Origin: an uncultured Bacteroidaceae bacterium
Lineage (GTDB): Bacteria > Bacteroidota > Bacteroidia > Bacteroidales > Bacteroidaceae
Assembly (NCBI GenBank): GCA_934293005.1
Contig: CAKQYA010000019.1
Span: forward strand, 1-55,822
Reading direction: 5' to 3'
DNA: 55,822 nucleotides
Shown here: positions 34,899 through 44,743 of the stretch, piece after piece
Numbering within the stretch: the first letter of the stretch is position 1
Layout: every line of letters starts with the position of its first letter
Translations under genes and position numbers: made by a program
Notes under the pieces: model-generated
The model's input: the letters and a program-made list of their open reading frames with translations, nothing else
The model's database searches: none
What the model was told of the DNA's origin: nothing

Positions 34899-36131
34899 AT
34901 GTCACAGAAAAAACCTAATTACCTGTTTCCGTTGATAATCGTGTTCATCGTATGTTTCCTCATAGGATTCATCACAACCATGAACAACTCAATGATTGAG
35001 TTCTGCAAGGAAGCATTCCAGTTGAAAGACGCACAAGGACAGTTGGTTAATACCTTCTTTTATGGAGCATACGCATTCTCCATTCCATTTGCCCTTATGA
35101 TGAACAAGATTGGATACAAATCCACTCTCGTTCTCGGTCTTACAGTAGCCGCTTGCGGTTTTATAGCCAACTATCTTGGAGTCAACGCAGCTCTTGGTAC
35201 GGCAAATGTATACACAGTTTTCTTATGCTGCATGAGCCTGGTGGCTCTCGGTGTTGTGATGCTGCAATTAGTTGCCAACCCTTACGTGATGGTTCTTGGC
35301 GACCCTAAGGGGGGTGCATTCCGTATGACACTCTCACAGGCTCTCAACTCTGTAGCTACAACTGTAGCACCAATGTTCATAACTTATGTTATTATTGCGG
35401 ACAAACCTAAATTGCCAGAGAATGTACCTGGTCCTTTCCTCGGACTTGGAATCTTCACTCTCTTGATTGCCATCATACTATTCTTCATCAAACTGCCAGA
35501 TCCAGACAAAGATAAGGAGAAGGAAGAAACAAACGAAGAAACAGAGAACGACAAAAATGTATATAAGGATTCTGTTTTCAAATATCCACACGTATGGTTC
35601 GGCGCTTTAGCAATTGCCATGTACATGGGTCTCGAAATCGGTATACCATCCATGCTTCCTGCATATTGGAAAGCCGACCATAATCTCCCTGGCTCAGCTA
35701 CAGAATACCTGTCGTTCTACTGGGGAGGCATGATGATAGGACGTTTCGTTGGTTCTGCCATCCTCACCAAATTTAAGGCTCGCACTCTTCTCTCCGCTTG
35801 CTTGATTCTCGGTGCCGCATGCGTAGGACTGTCATTCCTCCTATCAGGAATGGCTGCAGTATATGCTATGCTTGCAGCAGGCTTGTTCCACTCTGTCATG
35901 TGGCCACTCGTTTTCAATCTTGGCCTTCAAGATCTTGGACCACACACAAAGAGCGCATCAGGACTCATCAACATGGGCGTACTCGGAGGTGCTACTCTAC
36001 CACTCCTCATGGGTACCGTTGTCGACAACCCTAACCTTGGAGTAGGTGCAGCAATCATGCTGATGTTTGTATACTACATTTATGTATTCTGGTTCTGCAA
36101 CTTCGGTTCAAAGATTGGACTCAAGAAATAA
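34899..36131 (+). CDS. MFS sugar transporter (FucP/GluP-like)
   Basis: A 410-aa major facilitator protein with twelve predicted helices. The start (LFPLIIVFIVCFLIGFITTMNN) resembles the FucP/GluP glucose-galactose transporter branch, with NTFFYGAYAFSIPFALMM as the helix-2/3 region. A charged cytoplasmic loop rich in Lys and Glu (DPDKDKEKEETNEETENDK) sits between helices 6 and 7. Between galM and galK, it most likely imports galactose or glucose with protons, but substrate choice is inferred from context. A 10-bp hairpin follows at 36181-36211. Confidence 0.93.
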   Translation: MSQKKPNYLFPLIIVFIVCFLIGFITTMNNSMIEFCKEAFQLKDAQGQLVNTFFYGAYAFSIPFALMMNKIGYKSTLVLGLTVAACGFIANYLGVNAALGTANVYTVFLCCMSLVALGVVMLQLVANPYVMVLGDPKGGAFRMTLSQALNSVATTVAPMFITYVIIADKPKLPENVPGPFLGLGIFTLLIAIILFFIKLPDPDKDKEKEETNEETENDKNVYKDSVFKYPHVWFGALAIAMYMGLEIGIPSMLPAYWKADHNLPGSATEYLSFYWGGMMIGRFVGSAILTKFKARTLLSACLILGAACVGLSFLLSGMAAVYAMLAAGLFHSVMWPLVFNLGLQDLGPHTKSASGLINMGVLGGATLPLLMGTVVDNPNLGVGAAIMLMFVYYIYVFWFCNFGSKIGLKK

Positions 36132-36180
36132 TGTTTGAAAGTTTATACACTTACTCACTTTTACATTAGATAAATAATTC

Positions 36181-36211
36181 TGTCAGGACGAGTTTAAAGA
36201 CCGTCCTGACA
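36181..36211 (+). terminator. Hairpin between the transporter gene and galK
   Basis: A 10-bp perfect stem (36181-36190 with 36202-36211) with an 11-nt loop, lacking a T tract. It may tune mRNA levels or stability between the two genes rather than end transcription. Confidence 0.55.
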
Positions 36212-36264
36212 TTAAAAGAGATAAATTAAATAGTTTATTCTAACCCTATAAAAACCTAATAATT

Positions 36265-37431
36265 ATGAGACTAACAATAGATGACGTAAGAACTCGTTTT
36301 ATTAAGCATCTTGGTGGTGAGCCCGGTTCTGTTTACGCTTCTCCTGGACGTATAAATCTGATTGGTGAGCACACCGACTACAATGGTGGATTTGTATTTC
36401 CAGGCGCCGTTCAGCAAGGAATGATTGCAGAAGTGCGCCCTAATGGCACACGCACTATTAAAGCATATTCAATAGACTTGAAAGACTATGACGAATTCTC
36501 CATCGATGATCCTGAAGGTCCAAAGGCTTCACATTTCCGTTATATCTTTGGCGTGGTACGCGAGATGATGGCCCTTGGAGTACCAGTAGGAGGATTCGAC
36601 ACAGCATTCGCAGGCGATGTGCCTAATGGAGCAGGAATGTCATCTTCAGCTGCGCTTGAGAGCTGCTACGCATACGCAATCAACGACCTTTTCGGAGAAA
36701 ACAAAATTGACAAGATGATGCTTGCAAAAGTGGGACAGGCAACAGAACACAAGTATATTGGCGTAAACTGTGGCATCATGGACCAATTCGCATCTGTATT
36801 TGGCAAGAAGGGAAACCTTATGCGTCTTGACTGCCGCTCTGGAGAATTCCAATATTTCCCATGGAACCCTAAGGGCTATCGCCTCGTGCTCATAAACTCT
36901 TGCGTTAAGCATGAACTGGTTGGATCACCTTATAACGACCGTCGTCGTTCATGTGAAAATTGCGTCAAAGCTATCAAAGAACTCCATCCAGAGAAAGATA
37001 TCACTACTCTTCGCGAGGCTACATGGGACGAACTTATGGAAATTGAAGGCAAAGTTTCTGCAGAAGATATTCTTAGAGCATCTTTTGTGCTCGGAGAGAA
37101 AGACCGCGTGTTAGCAGTATGTGATGCTCTTGAAAAGGGAGACTACGAGACAGTCGGTCAGAAAATGTACGAAACACATTTCGGACTATCTAAGCAGTAC
37201 GACGTTTCTTGCGAGGAACTTGATTTTCTTAACGACATCGCTAAAGAATGTTCTGTAACAGGTTCACGTATCATGGGCGGAGGCTTCGGCGGTTGCACCA
37301 TCAACCTCGTGGCAGACGAACTATATGATAATTTTGTAAAGACTGCAACAGAGAAGTTTGAACAAAAGTATGGCAAGAAGCCAATTGTAATAGATGTTGT
37401 GATTGGTGACGGTTCGCGAAAACTATGCTAA
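36265..37431 (+). CDS. galK: Galactokinase
   Basis: A 388-aa GHMP kinase that phosphorylates alpha-D-galactose at C1. The three family motifs are visible: GRINLIGEHTDYNGG near residue 29, GAGMSSSAALE near 119 and the C-terminal GSRIMGGGFGGCT near 333. The early GEHTDYN is the galactose-specific signature. No galT or galE appears in the window, so the rest of the Leloir pathway must be encoded elsewhere or replaced. A terminator follows at 37515-37554. Confidence 0.97.
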   Translation: MRLTIDDVRTRFIKHLGGEPGSVYASPGRINLIGEHTDYNGGFVFPGAVQQGMIAEVRPNGTRTIKAYSIDLKDYDEFSIDDPEGPKASHFRYIFGVVREMMALGVPVGGFDTAFAGDVPNGAGMSSSAALESCYAYAINDLFGENKIDKMMLAKVGQATEHKYIGVNCGIMDQFASVFGKKGNLMRLDCRSGEFQYFPWNPKGYRLVLINSCVKHELVGSPYNDRRRSCENCVKAIKELHPEKDITTLREATWDELMEIEGKVSAEDILRASFVLGEKDRVLAVCDALEKGDYETVGQKMYETHFGLSKQYDVSCEELDFLNDIAKECSVTGSRIMGGGFGGCTINLVADELYDNFVKTATEKFEQKYGKKPIVIDVVIGDGSRKLC

Positions 37432-37514
37432 CACAAGAATTGGCTTATTAGCTTGAGATTTCATTAAAACTACAGCAAACGGCCAAACCACTTTAATTAT
37501 TTTCTAAATAAGCC

Positions 37515-37554
37515 AACACTCGGATCGCTTTCCAACCAAAGCGTTCCGAGTGTT
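37515..37554 (+). terminator. Terminator after galK
   Basis: A 16-bp stem with one mismatch (37515-37530 with 37539-37554) and an 8-nt loop, followed by GTAATTTTAATT. It separates galK from the arabinose-linked genes. Confidence 0.8.
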
Positions 37555-37780
37555 GTAATTTTAATTAGATTGCACATTCAAAACATTCAATCTTGTTCAT
37601 CAAACATTACAAAAGGGCTAAAACAATCATTTTTACAAAACATACTTAACAAGAAAAAACAACTAAAGAGTGTCAAAACCACACTTTATGTTTAATAACA
37701 TATTATCCATGCTAAATTTAAACATTTAAATCAGTAACTTTGAACGATTGTTTATAAACTTAATCATATCTAACCCAATT
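37555..37780 (+). promoter_or_regulatory. Intergenic control region before the lipoprotein epimerase
   Basis: An AT-rich gap with a -7 element TAACTTTG at 37735-37742 without a clear TTTG 19-20 bp upstream. A weak -33 would be consistent with a promoter that depends on, or is blocked by, a regulator such as AraR. No clear operator was recognised. Confidence 0.5.
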
Positions 37781-39016
37781 ATGAAAAATCTCAAAACAGT
37801 ATTTGCAGGAAGCGCAGCAGCAATAGCATTCTTCTGCGCTTGCAATTCAGCTCAACAGCCAACAGCAACGGAGCTGACCAAGTCTGGCATCAATCCAGCA
37901 GACTATGACACATGCATAGCCGTAGCCTATGACTATGACAGCAAGACATTTGTATCAGACACAGCAAACGCAAAGCCTGTGAAGCTCTACACACTCACTA
38001 ATGAAAATGGAATGGAAGTTTGCATTACCAACTTCGGAGGACGCATAGTAAGCATAATGGTGCCAAACAAAGAAGGCGAGCTTGTAGATGTGGCATGCGG
38101 ATTTGACAAAGTTGAAAATTACTTCCCATGGAACTATGAGACAGATTTTGGAAGTTCTGTAGGACGTTACGCAAACAGAATCAACGGGGGCAAATTCACT
38201 CTACCAGGAGAGGCTGAACCTGTAGTACTTGATAAGAACAACAACGGTTTCCACAGTTTGCATGGTGGATTCACAGGATGGCAATATAAAGTATATGACG
38301 TAGTTGAGTCGACTGACAACTCGCTAACAATCAAGCTCGATTCACCAGACGGAGACAACAAGTTCCCTGGAAATGTTTCTGCAACAGTTAAGTTTGTGCT
38401 CAATGAAGACAATGCGATTTCTATCACATATGATGCAACAACTGATAAGCCAACTGTGGTAAACATGACAAACCACACTTATTTCAATCTTTCAGGTGAT
38501 CTAAACAATACCATAGACGAGTCTATCCTTATGGTAAACGCTGATAATTACACACCAGCTGATGCAACTTATATGCCAACTGGGGAGATAAAGGCTGTAG
38601 AAGGAACCGTGTTCGACTTCCGCAAGCCAAAAGCTATCGGAACAGACTTTGCTTCTGGCGACATCGAAATCAAAAATGCAGGAGGTGGCTACGACCACAA
38701 CTGGTGTCTCAACACGAAAGGTGATGATAAAGAAGTGTGTGTAACACTAAGCGACCCACGTTCTGGCATCAAAATGGAAATGTACACAAACGAGCCTGGA
38801 GTGCAATGCTACACTGCTAACTTCCAAGACGGCACACGTCCAGGCAAAAATGGCATCATGTATCAAAAGCATTGCGCCATCTGCCTCGAATCTCAGAAAT
38901 ATCCAGACTCGCCAAACAAGTACAACCTCCCAGGATGGGAAGACAGCAATGCATTTGTCACTCCATCCACACCTTACCACAGCTTCTGCATGTATAAATT
39001 CTCTGTAGAGAAATGA
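37781..39016 (+). CDS. galM: Lipoprotein aldose 1-epimerase
   Basis: A 411-aa mutarotase with a lipoprotein signal: KTVFAGSAAAIAFFCAC, lipidation at one of the two Cys (about residues 21-23). I start at ATG 37781 (MKNLKT) because an upstream in-frame ATG at 37748 adds only a poor extension. The catalytic-domain segments match its cytoplasmic homologue (NFGGRIVSIMVPNKEG, FHSLHGG, YDHNWCLN, ICLESQKYPDSPN). It is anchored on the periplasmic side or outer membrane, where it can equilibrate anomers of incoming sugar before uptake. It directly precedes the first SSS symporter (42-bp gap), consistent with joint function. Confidence 0.93.
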   Translation: MKNLKTVFAGSAAAIAFFCACNSAQQPTATELTKSGINPADYDTCIAVAYDYDSKTFVSDTANAKPVKLYTLTNENGMEVCITNFGGRIVSIMVPNKEGELVDVACGFDKVENYFPWNYETDFGSSVGRYANRINGGKFTLPGEAEPVVLDKNNNGFHSLHGGFTGWQYKVYDVVESTDNSLTIKLDSPDGDNKFPGNVSATVKFVLNEDNAISITYDATTDKPTVVNMTNHTYFNLSGDLNNTIDESILMVNADNYTPADATYMPTGEIKAVEGTVFDFRKPKAIGTDFASGDIEIKNAGGGYDHNWCLNTKGDDKEVCVTLSDPRSGIKMEMYTNEPGVQCYTANFQDGTRPGKNGIMYQKHCAICLESQKYPDSPNKYNLPGWEDSNAFVTPSTPYHSFCMYKFSVEK

Positions 39017-39058
39017 ATGTATAATCTATAACAATAACTAAACGAAAAGATCAAAAAA

Positions 39059-41023
39059 ATGAATCAACAACTAAGTTTTACCGAAGCGATAAGCCAGAGC
39101 GGTTTCGAAACCGTAGACTTCATCATCCTGGCTGTCTACATCATTCTGCTCGTAAGCCTCGGCATGTTCCTTAGCCGCGACAAAGAAGGCAAAGAAAAAA
39201 GCGCCAACGACTACTTCTTGGCTGGTAACACACTGACATGGTGGGCCGTGGGCGCTTCACTCATCGCAGCAAACATTTCCGCTGAACAATTTATCGGAAT
39301 GTCAGGTACAGGATATGCAGACGGTATTGCCATAGCTGCATACGAAGTAATGGCTGCAGTTACACTTGTAGTGATAGGTAAATTTCTTTTGCCTATCATG
39401 ATTGAAAGAAAAATCTTCACTATTCCCCAGTTCCTCCGCGAGCGTTATAATGACGGTGTAGGACTTGCTTTCTCAATCCTATGGCTTTTCCTTTATGTGT
39501 TCGTAAACCTCACATCAGTAGCGTGGCTTGGCGCATTGGCTATTGAACAAATACTCGGCCTTCAAGGTCTTGCAGTGTCAATCGGTGGTCTTGAGGTTTC
39601 TATGCGTATGGTCATCATCATAGCGCTCTTCTTAATAGCAGGCATATACTCAATATACGGTGGCCTTGCATCAGTGGCATGGACAGACGTCATGCAGGTC
39701 ACATTCCTCGTTGGAGGTGGACTTATCACAGCATACTTTGCACTCTGCTCTGTAGCAGGTGATGACGGCACATTCATTGATGGATTTAACAAAGTGTACA
39801 CATACTTGACTACAGGCGATTACGCAAGAGACACTCATTTCCATCTCGTCATTCAAGAAAGCCATAACGAGAGTGCATTTGCCAATGTTCCAGGTATTGC
39901 TGCAATCGTTGGTGGCGTTTGGTTGACAAACCTTGGTTATTGGGGATTCAACCAGTATATCATTCAGAAGGGTCTTGCTGCAAGAAACATTGATGAAGCT
40001 AAGAAAGGTCTTGTATTTGCAGGCTTCCTCAAGATAGTTATCCCATTCATCGTTGTGCTTCCTGGCATCTGCGCATATTATATGGCACAGAACGCAGATC
40101 AGTTCACACAGCTCCAAGGTTCAATTAATGTTGCAGACGATGCGTACCCATGGCTGATCCGCAATTTCACTCCTACAGGAATCAAGGGACTCTCATTCGC
40201 AGCATTGGCAGCAGCCATAATCTCATCACTTGCTTCAATGTTTAACAGTACTTCTACCCTCTTCACTATGGACATTTACAAGAAGTATATTAACAAAGAA
40301 GCTACAGACAAGACACTTGTAAACGTTGGACGTATTGTTGCTGTAGTAGCCTTGGTAATTGCAGCTGTAGCAGTAAAGCCACTTCTTGGCGGTCTTGATC
40401 AAGCATTCCAGTATATTCAGGAATACTCTGGTTTCATCTACCCTGGCATCATTACAGTATTCGGTCTTGGTCTATTATGGAAACGTGCATCTTCAACAGC
40501 TGCAGTATGGACAGCCATCATCACCATCCCACTTGGAGTATTGTTCAAAATCATTATGCCAGATGTTGCGTTCCAGTTCCGTGCAGGCTACATTTTCATC
40601 ATCGTATTCACATTCTTTGTTACTGTATCATTGCTCAGCAAGAAATATGTTGAATGCAAGTTGCCTTCTGAAGAAGATCGCAAGGTCATGATGAAGTGGG
40701 GCTACATTCTTGGAGGCTTCGGTATCTTATTCATCGTTTCTGCAGCGATTGTCACTATCTGCGGCACAATGCTCCCAAGCGATGCGACGCCAGACAATAA
40801 CATCATATCATATCTCAACGACATAGGCTTCCAGGCATTCTACTTCTTCGGTGTGCTTGTTGGCTCAAGTGCAGTTTTCCTCATTTCCAATTCGAAGGAC
40901 ACAAAAGAAGATCCAAAGGCTCTGCCTATCGACCTCAACCTCTTCCACACAACAAAGGGCTATACATACGGAACTATCGGCATCCTTGCGATAACAATCC
41001 TTCTTTACGCTCTTCTTTGGTAA
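39059..41023 (+). CDS. SSS family sodium/sugar symporter (first copy)
   Basis: A 654-aa transporter of the sodium:solute symporter family, SGLT-like, with about fourteen helices. It begins MNQQLSFTEAISQSG and has SLIAANISAEQFIGMSG in the first repeat, a region tied to Na+ and sugar binding in the family. It lies between the lipoprotein epimerase and araR, so it probably imports arabinose or galactose with Na+. A close paralogue of identical length follows araR. I treat substrate as unproven. Confidence 0.95.
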   Translation: MNQQLSFTEAISQSGFETVDFIILAVYIILLVSLGMFLSRDKEGKEKSANDYFLAGNTLTWWAVGASLIAANISAEQFIGMSGTGYADGIAIAAYEVMAAVTLVVIGKFLLPIMIERKIFTIPQFLRERYNDGVGLAFSILWLFLYVFVNLTSVAWLGALAIEQILGLQGLAVSIGGLEVSMRMVIIIALFLIAGIYSIYGGLASVAWTDVMQVTFLVGGGLITAYFALCSVAGDDGTFIDGFNKVYTYLTTGDYARDTHFHLVIQESHNESAFANVPGIAAIVGGVWLTNLGYWGFNQYIIQKGLAARNIDEAKKGLVFAGFLKIVIPFIVVLPGICAYYMAQNADQFTQLQGSINVADDAYPWLIRNFTPTGIKGLSFAALAAAIISSLASMFNSTSTLFTMDIYKKYINKEATDKTLVNVGRIVAVVALVIAAVAVKPLLGGLDQAFQYIQEYSGFIYPGIITVFGLGLLWKRASSTAAVWTAIITIPLGVLFKIIMPDVAFQFRAGYIFIIVFTFFVTVSLLSKKYVECKLPSEEDRKVMMKWGYILGGFGILFIVSAAIVTICGTMLPSDATPDNNIISYLNDIGFQAFYFFGVLVGSSAVFLISNSKDTKEDPKALPIDLNLFHTTKGYTYGTIGILAITILLYALLW

Positions 41024-41074
41024 TATAAAAACTGAATATCGTAACATTTACACAATTAACAAAGCCCCCAACCA

Positions 41075-41719
41075 ATGAAAGCTTACGACTTATACCCACG
41101 TTTTCTTGTATCCGTAGATTGCGTCATATTCGGATACCAATGTGGCAAGCTCAAGGTGCTTATACATCAGCGTCCTTACGAGCCATGCAAAGGCAAGCTT
41201 TCACTGATTGGGGGCTTTGTCCAAAAAGATGAGAGTGTCGATTTAGCGGCCAAACGCATTCTCACTTACTTCACTGGTCTTGACAACGTCTACATGCAGC
41301 AACTTGCTGCCTATGGTGATGTGGAACGAGACCCTGGTGAGCGTGTAATAAGCATTGTTTATTATGCGCTTGCTAACACAGAAAAGGCATTGACAACCTT
41401 ATCTGACATCAATGAGGCAGAATGGATCGATGTGGATCAACTGCCCAAGTTGTGCTTCGACCACAACGACATGGTAGAAAAAGCACGACAAATCATAGGA
41501 GAATCTATAATGACAAAACCCATTGGCAAGTATCTCATGCCAAGATATTTCACGCTGAGCATTCTTCAGTCACTCTATGAAAGCATACTCGGCACACATA
41601 TTGACAAAAGAAATTTTCGACGGTCAATTTCTGAAAAGGACTATATCAAAGCCACCGACATGATTGACAAAGGTACATCACGCAGAGGGGCTACACTATA
41701 TGAATACATACAGGAATAA
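41075..41719 (+). CDS. araR: AraR-type transcription regulator with a Nudix-like domain
   Basis: A 214-aa protein: Nudix-like domain (about 1-150) plus a C-terminal winged-helix DNA-binding region (about 150-214, ending RRGATLYEYIQE). The Nudix box (canonical GX5EX7REUXEEXGU) is degenerate: G47, E53, R61 and G68 remain, but the three catalytic glutamates are replaced by I62, Y65 and F66. It should bind a small molecule rather than hydrolyse it. Bacteroidota arabinose repressors of this type (as I recall, BT0354 of B. thetaiotaomicron) respond to L-arabinose. Its place between the symporters and just before araD-araA-araB supports the role. No operator was identified with confidence. Confidence 0.88.
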   Translation: MKAYDLYPRFLVSVDCVIFGYQCGKLKVLIHQRPYEPCKGKLSLIGGFVQKDESVDLAAKRILTYFTGLDNVYMQQLAAYGDVERDPGERVISIVYYALANTEKALTTLSDINEAEWIDVDQLPKLCFDHNDMVEKARQIIGESIMTKPIGKYLMPRYFTLSILQSLYESILGTHIDKRNFRRSISEKDYIKATDMIDKGTSRRGATLYEYIQE

Positions 41720-41822
41720 GCAATTTCCTGTTTCAGCAATAACAGATGCCGCTTATCGCAGGTCACGAACAATCATTACACTTGTATAAATACCATATAA
41801 TACAAACTTATACTACATAACA

Positions 41823-43787
41823 GTGGAAAACAAAAGACTCATAACAGAATCATTAAGCTTGAACGGCTTCGAGCATATAGACCTTCTCATCTGGCTCATC
41901 TATATTGTATTGGTGGTCAGCGTGAGCATATTCATGTGCAAGAACAAAGAGTCGAAACAAAGGACATCAAAAGAATTCTTTATTGCAAACAATTCCCTTC
42001 CTTGGTGGGCTATGGGAGCCACTCTCATTGCTGTAAACATTTCCGCAGAACAATTTATTGGAATGACAGGAACGTGCTTTAAATATGGTATAGCAGTTGC
42101 TGCATATGAGATAATGGCCGCTTTGACACTAATAATAATAGCAAAATATTATATTCCGATATATTGGAACAAAAGATGTTACACAATAACTCATATGTTG
42201 CGTTTGCGATACAACGGTGCTGTTGGAACAGGTTTTTCCATCATATGGATTATCACATACACTTTGCTTACACTAACATCTGTGGCATGGCTTGGCTCAA
42301 TTGCAATAGAGCATTTGCTTGGCCTTAATGGATGTGTAGTAAACGTGCTTAGCTTCGAAGTAAGCATACGCACTGTGCTTGTCACCATACTGATGCTCAT
42401 TTCTGGTTTCTACTCGGTATGGGGTGGCCAAAATGCTATAGCGTGGACAGATGTTCTGCACTTCATATTCATCATGATCGGAGGACTAATAACAGCCTAT
42501 TTCACTCTGTGCGCAGTTGGCGGACAAGAAGGCACATTCATAGACGGAATAGAAAAACTTTATTCATTCTTCCACACTTCAGGACACTCACATGACATGC
42601 ATACACATCTCATCATGCGCAGGAGCAGCGATGCAGAAGGATTCAGCCAGTTGCCAGGGATAGGAATGCTGGTCGGAGGGTTATGGATAATTAACATGTG
42701 TTACTGGGGCTTTAACCAAATCTTTTTTCAGAAAGTAGTATCGTGCGAGGGTGTAAATGAAACAAGAAATGGAATGATTTTCACGGCATTTTTAAAGTTA
42801 ATCATGCCTATAATAATACTTGTGCCAAGCCTATGCGCATATTACTTCATGGAAAACGACAATGGCAAACTCATATATAATTCGACCATAACTGAATCAA
42901 ACGACACTATGGCATGGATCATATCCAACACCATGCCTACTGGCATAAAAGGGTTGTTCTTCGCATCCCTTACTGCAGCCATAGTTTCCTCATTGGCTTC
43001 TGTGAGCAACAGCACAGCTACATTGTTTACACTTGACATATATAAGAAAATCATAAATAATAAAGCAAGCGACCGTCGATTGGTGAGCGTGGCACGCATA
43101 GCGGCCACCGCATCGCTTACAATAGCGGCATTAGCCATACATCCTCTCATTGACAGCATGGAAGATGGGTTCGCATTCATCCAAGAAACATCAAGTTATA
43201 TCTACCCTGCCCTCATGACATTAATGACATTAGGACTCTTTTGGAGAAAAGCCACAACAAAAGCTGCTGTCACTGTTGCCATAGCCACTATACCGTTAGG
43301 TGTTATTTTCAAGACGATTCATCCTGACATGCCATATCTTTGCAGGATTGGATACATCTACATAATAGATGTTATCATAATGCTTATAGTTTCCCTGTCA
43401 AGCACAAAAACTGTGCCATCTTATTCATTTGACAAATCGCAAAAGCGCATGATGATTCACCAAGGATACATGTCTGCAGGAATTGCTTTGGCATTCTATC
43501 TAATTGCTGCAGTAGCTTTTGTGGGCCAGAATCTTGTATCTTCAAATTCAACAATTAACAACAATGCATTCATGTATCTTAATGACATCGGCATCGACTC
43601 CCTGTTTATAGGTGCCACAATACTTGTCACATTTGCCATAACAGACCTCTCAAACGGATATGCACATAGAGAGAGTCCGTCGGCTATTGGTATTGAATTG
43701 TCATGGTTCAAGACAGACAAGCTGTTCTCCACACTCAGCATTACCATAGCAACAATAGTAACATTCATCTATATATTACTTTGGTAA
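41823..43787 (+). CDS. SSS family sodium/sugar symporter (second copy)
   Basis: A 654-aa transporter, the same length as its paralogue and alignable along its length, starting from a GTG codon (so the first residue is Met). Its N-terminal start (ENKRLITESLSLNGFEHID) lines up with that of the first copy, supporting the GTG. SSS hallmark TLIAVNISAEQFIGMTG is present. Identity to the first copy is clearly below that of a recent duplicate, so the two have diverged, possibly in substrate. It sits right before araD in the arabinose run. Upstream lies a dyad TTGTAT...ATACAA at about 41784-41806 that could be an operator. Confidence 0.93.
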   Translation: MENKRLITESLSLNGFEHIDLLIWLIYIVLVVSVSIFMCKNKESKQRTSKEFFIANNSLPWWAMGATLIAVNISAEQFIGMTGTCFKYGIAVAAYEIMAALTLIIIAKYYIPIYWNKRCYTITHMLRLRYNGAVGTGFSIIWIITYTLLTLTSVAWLGSIAIEHLLGLNGCVVNVLSFEVSIRTVLVTILMLISGFYSVWGGQNAIAWTDVLHFIFIMIGGLITAYFTLCAVGGQEGTFIDGIEKLYSFFHTSGHSHDMHTHLIMRRSSDAEGFSQLPGIGMLVGGLWIINMCYWGFNQIFFQKVVSCEGVNETRNGMIFTAFLKLIMPIIILVPSLCAYYFMENDNGKLIYNSTITESNDTMAWIISNTMPTGIKGLFFASLTAAIVSSLASVSNSTATLFTLDIYKKIINNKASDRRLVSVARIAATASLTIAALAIHPLIDSMEDGFAFIQETSSYIYPALMTLMTLGLFWRKATTKAAVTVAIATIPLGVIFKTIHPDMPYLCRIGYIYIIDVIIMLIVSLSSTKTVPSYSFDKSQKRMMIHQGYMSAGIALAFYLIAAVAFVGQNLVSSNSTINNNAFMYLNDIGIDSLFIGATILVTFAITDLSNGYAHRESPSAIGIELSWFKTDKLFSTLSITIATIVTFIYILLW

Positions 43788-43883
43788 TCGGACATGTTGA
43801 CAGCACACTACAGACAAAAAGCAGAAAGAAAATCAAATAAATTAAACATTGATAATTCATTCATAACTAAAAAATAATACACT

Positions 43884-44588
43884 ATGTTAGAAGAACTAAA
43901 AGAAAAAGTATTTAAGGCAAACCTTGATCTCGTAAAGCAAGGTCTTGTCATTTTTACATGGGGTAATGTGTCGGGCATTGACCGTGAAAAAGGACTTGTA
44001 GTCATCAAGCCATCAGGAGTCAGCTACGATGACATGAAAGCAAGCGACATGGTTGTTGTGTCTCTTGAGACAGGCAAGGTTGTCGAAGGCGACCTTAACC
44101 CTTCATCCGACACTCCTACTCATCTTGTGCTTTACAAGGCTTTCCCAAACATTCAGGGCGTTGTTCACACACACTCTACTTATGCCACAGCATTCGCACA
44201 GGCTGGCAAAGACATTCCAAACATAGGGACAACACATGCCGACTACTTCTACAAGGATATACCTTGCACAAGAGACATGACAAAAGAAGAGGTTGAAGGT
44301 TCGTACGAATTAGAAACTGGAAATGTCATTGTTGACGAGATTGTGAATATCCGCGGCATCAATCCTGACCATACGCCAGCAGTGCTTGTAAAAAATCATG
44401 GTCCATTCTCATGGGGCACTTCACCAGACAATGCCGTATACAATGCAAAGGTGATGGAACAATGCGCAAAGATGGCTTTTGTGGCATTTTCAGTGAATCC
44501 AGAACTTACAATGAATCCGCTTCTCATTGAGAAACATTATAACCGTAAACATGGCCCGAACGCTTACTACGGACAGAAAAAGAAGTGA
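43884..44588 (+). CDS. araD: L-ribulose-5-phosphate 4-epimerase
   Basis: A 234-aa zinc aldolase-class-II-fold enzyme that turns L-ribulose-5-phosphate into D-xylulose-5-phosphate. The zinc ligands are visible: H95 and H97 in VVHTHSTY and H172 in KNHGPFSWG; D76 sits in the SSDTPTH segment. Length is typical of AraD. It is the first catalytic gene of the arabinose run, followed by araA after 155 bp. The fuculose-1-phosphate aldolase has a similar fold, but the KNHGPF motif and context favour AraD. Confidence 0.95.
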   Translation: MLEELKEKVFKANLDLVKQGLVIFTWGNVSGIDREKGLVVIKPSGVSYDDMKASDMVVVSLETGKVVEGDLNPSSDTPTHLVLYKAFPNIQGVVHTHSTYATAFAQAGKDIPNIGTTHADYFYKDIPCTRDMTKEEVEGSYELETGNVIVDEIVNIRGINPDHTPAVLVKNHGPFSWGTSPDNAVYNAKVMEQCAKMAFVAFSVNPELTMNPLLIEKHYNRKHGPNAYYGQKKK

Positions 44589-44743
44589 TGATTAGCAACT
44601 GATTAGCCAATATAACATCATTTCATTTGAAAAATAGCGCCAATTTCTTTATACAATATATACTAATATGTTAGTTTCGGATAAAGGTGCATTTTCTTCA
44701 AGAAACATAATAACTGAATATTAACCAAATAAAATTTAAAGCT

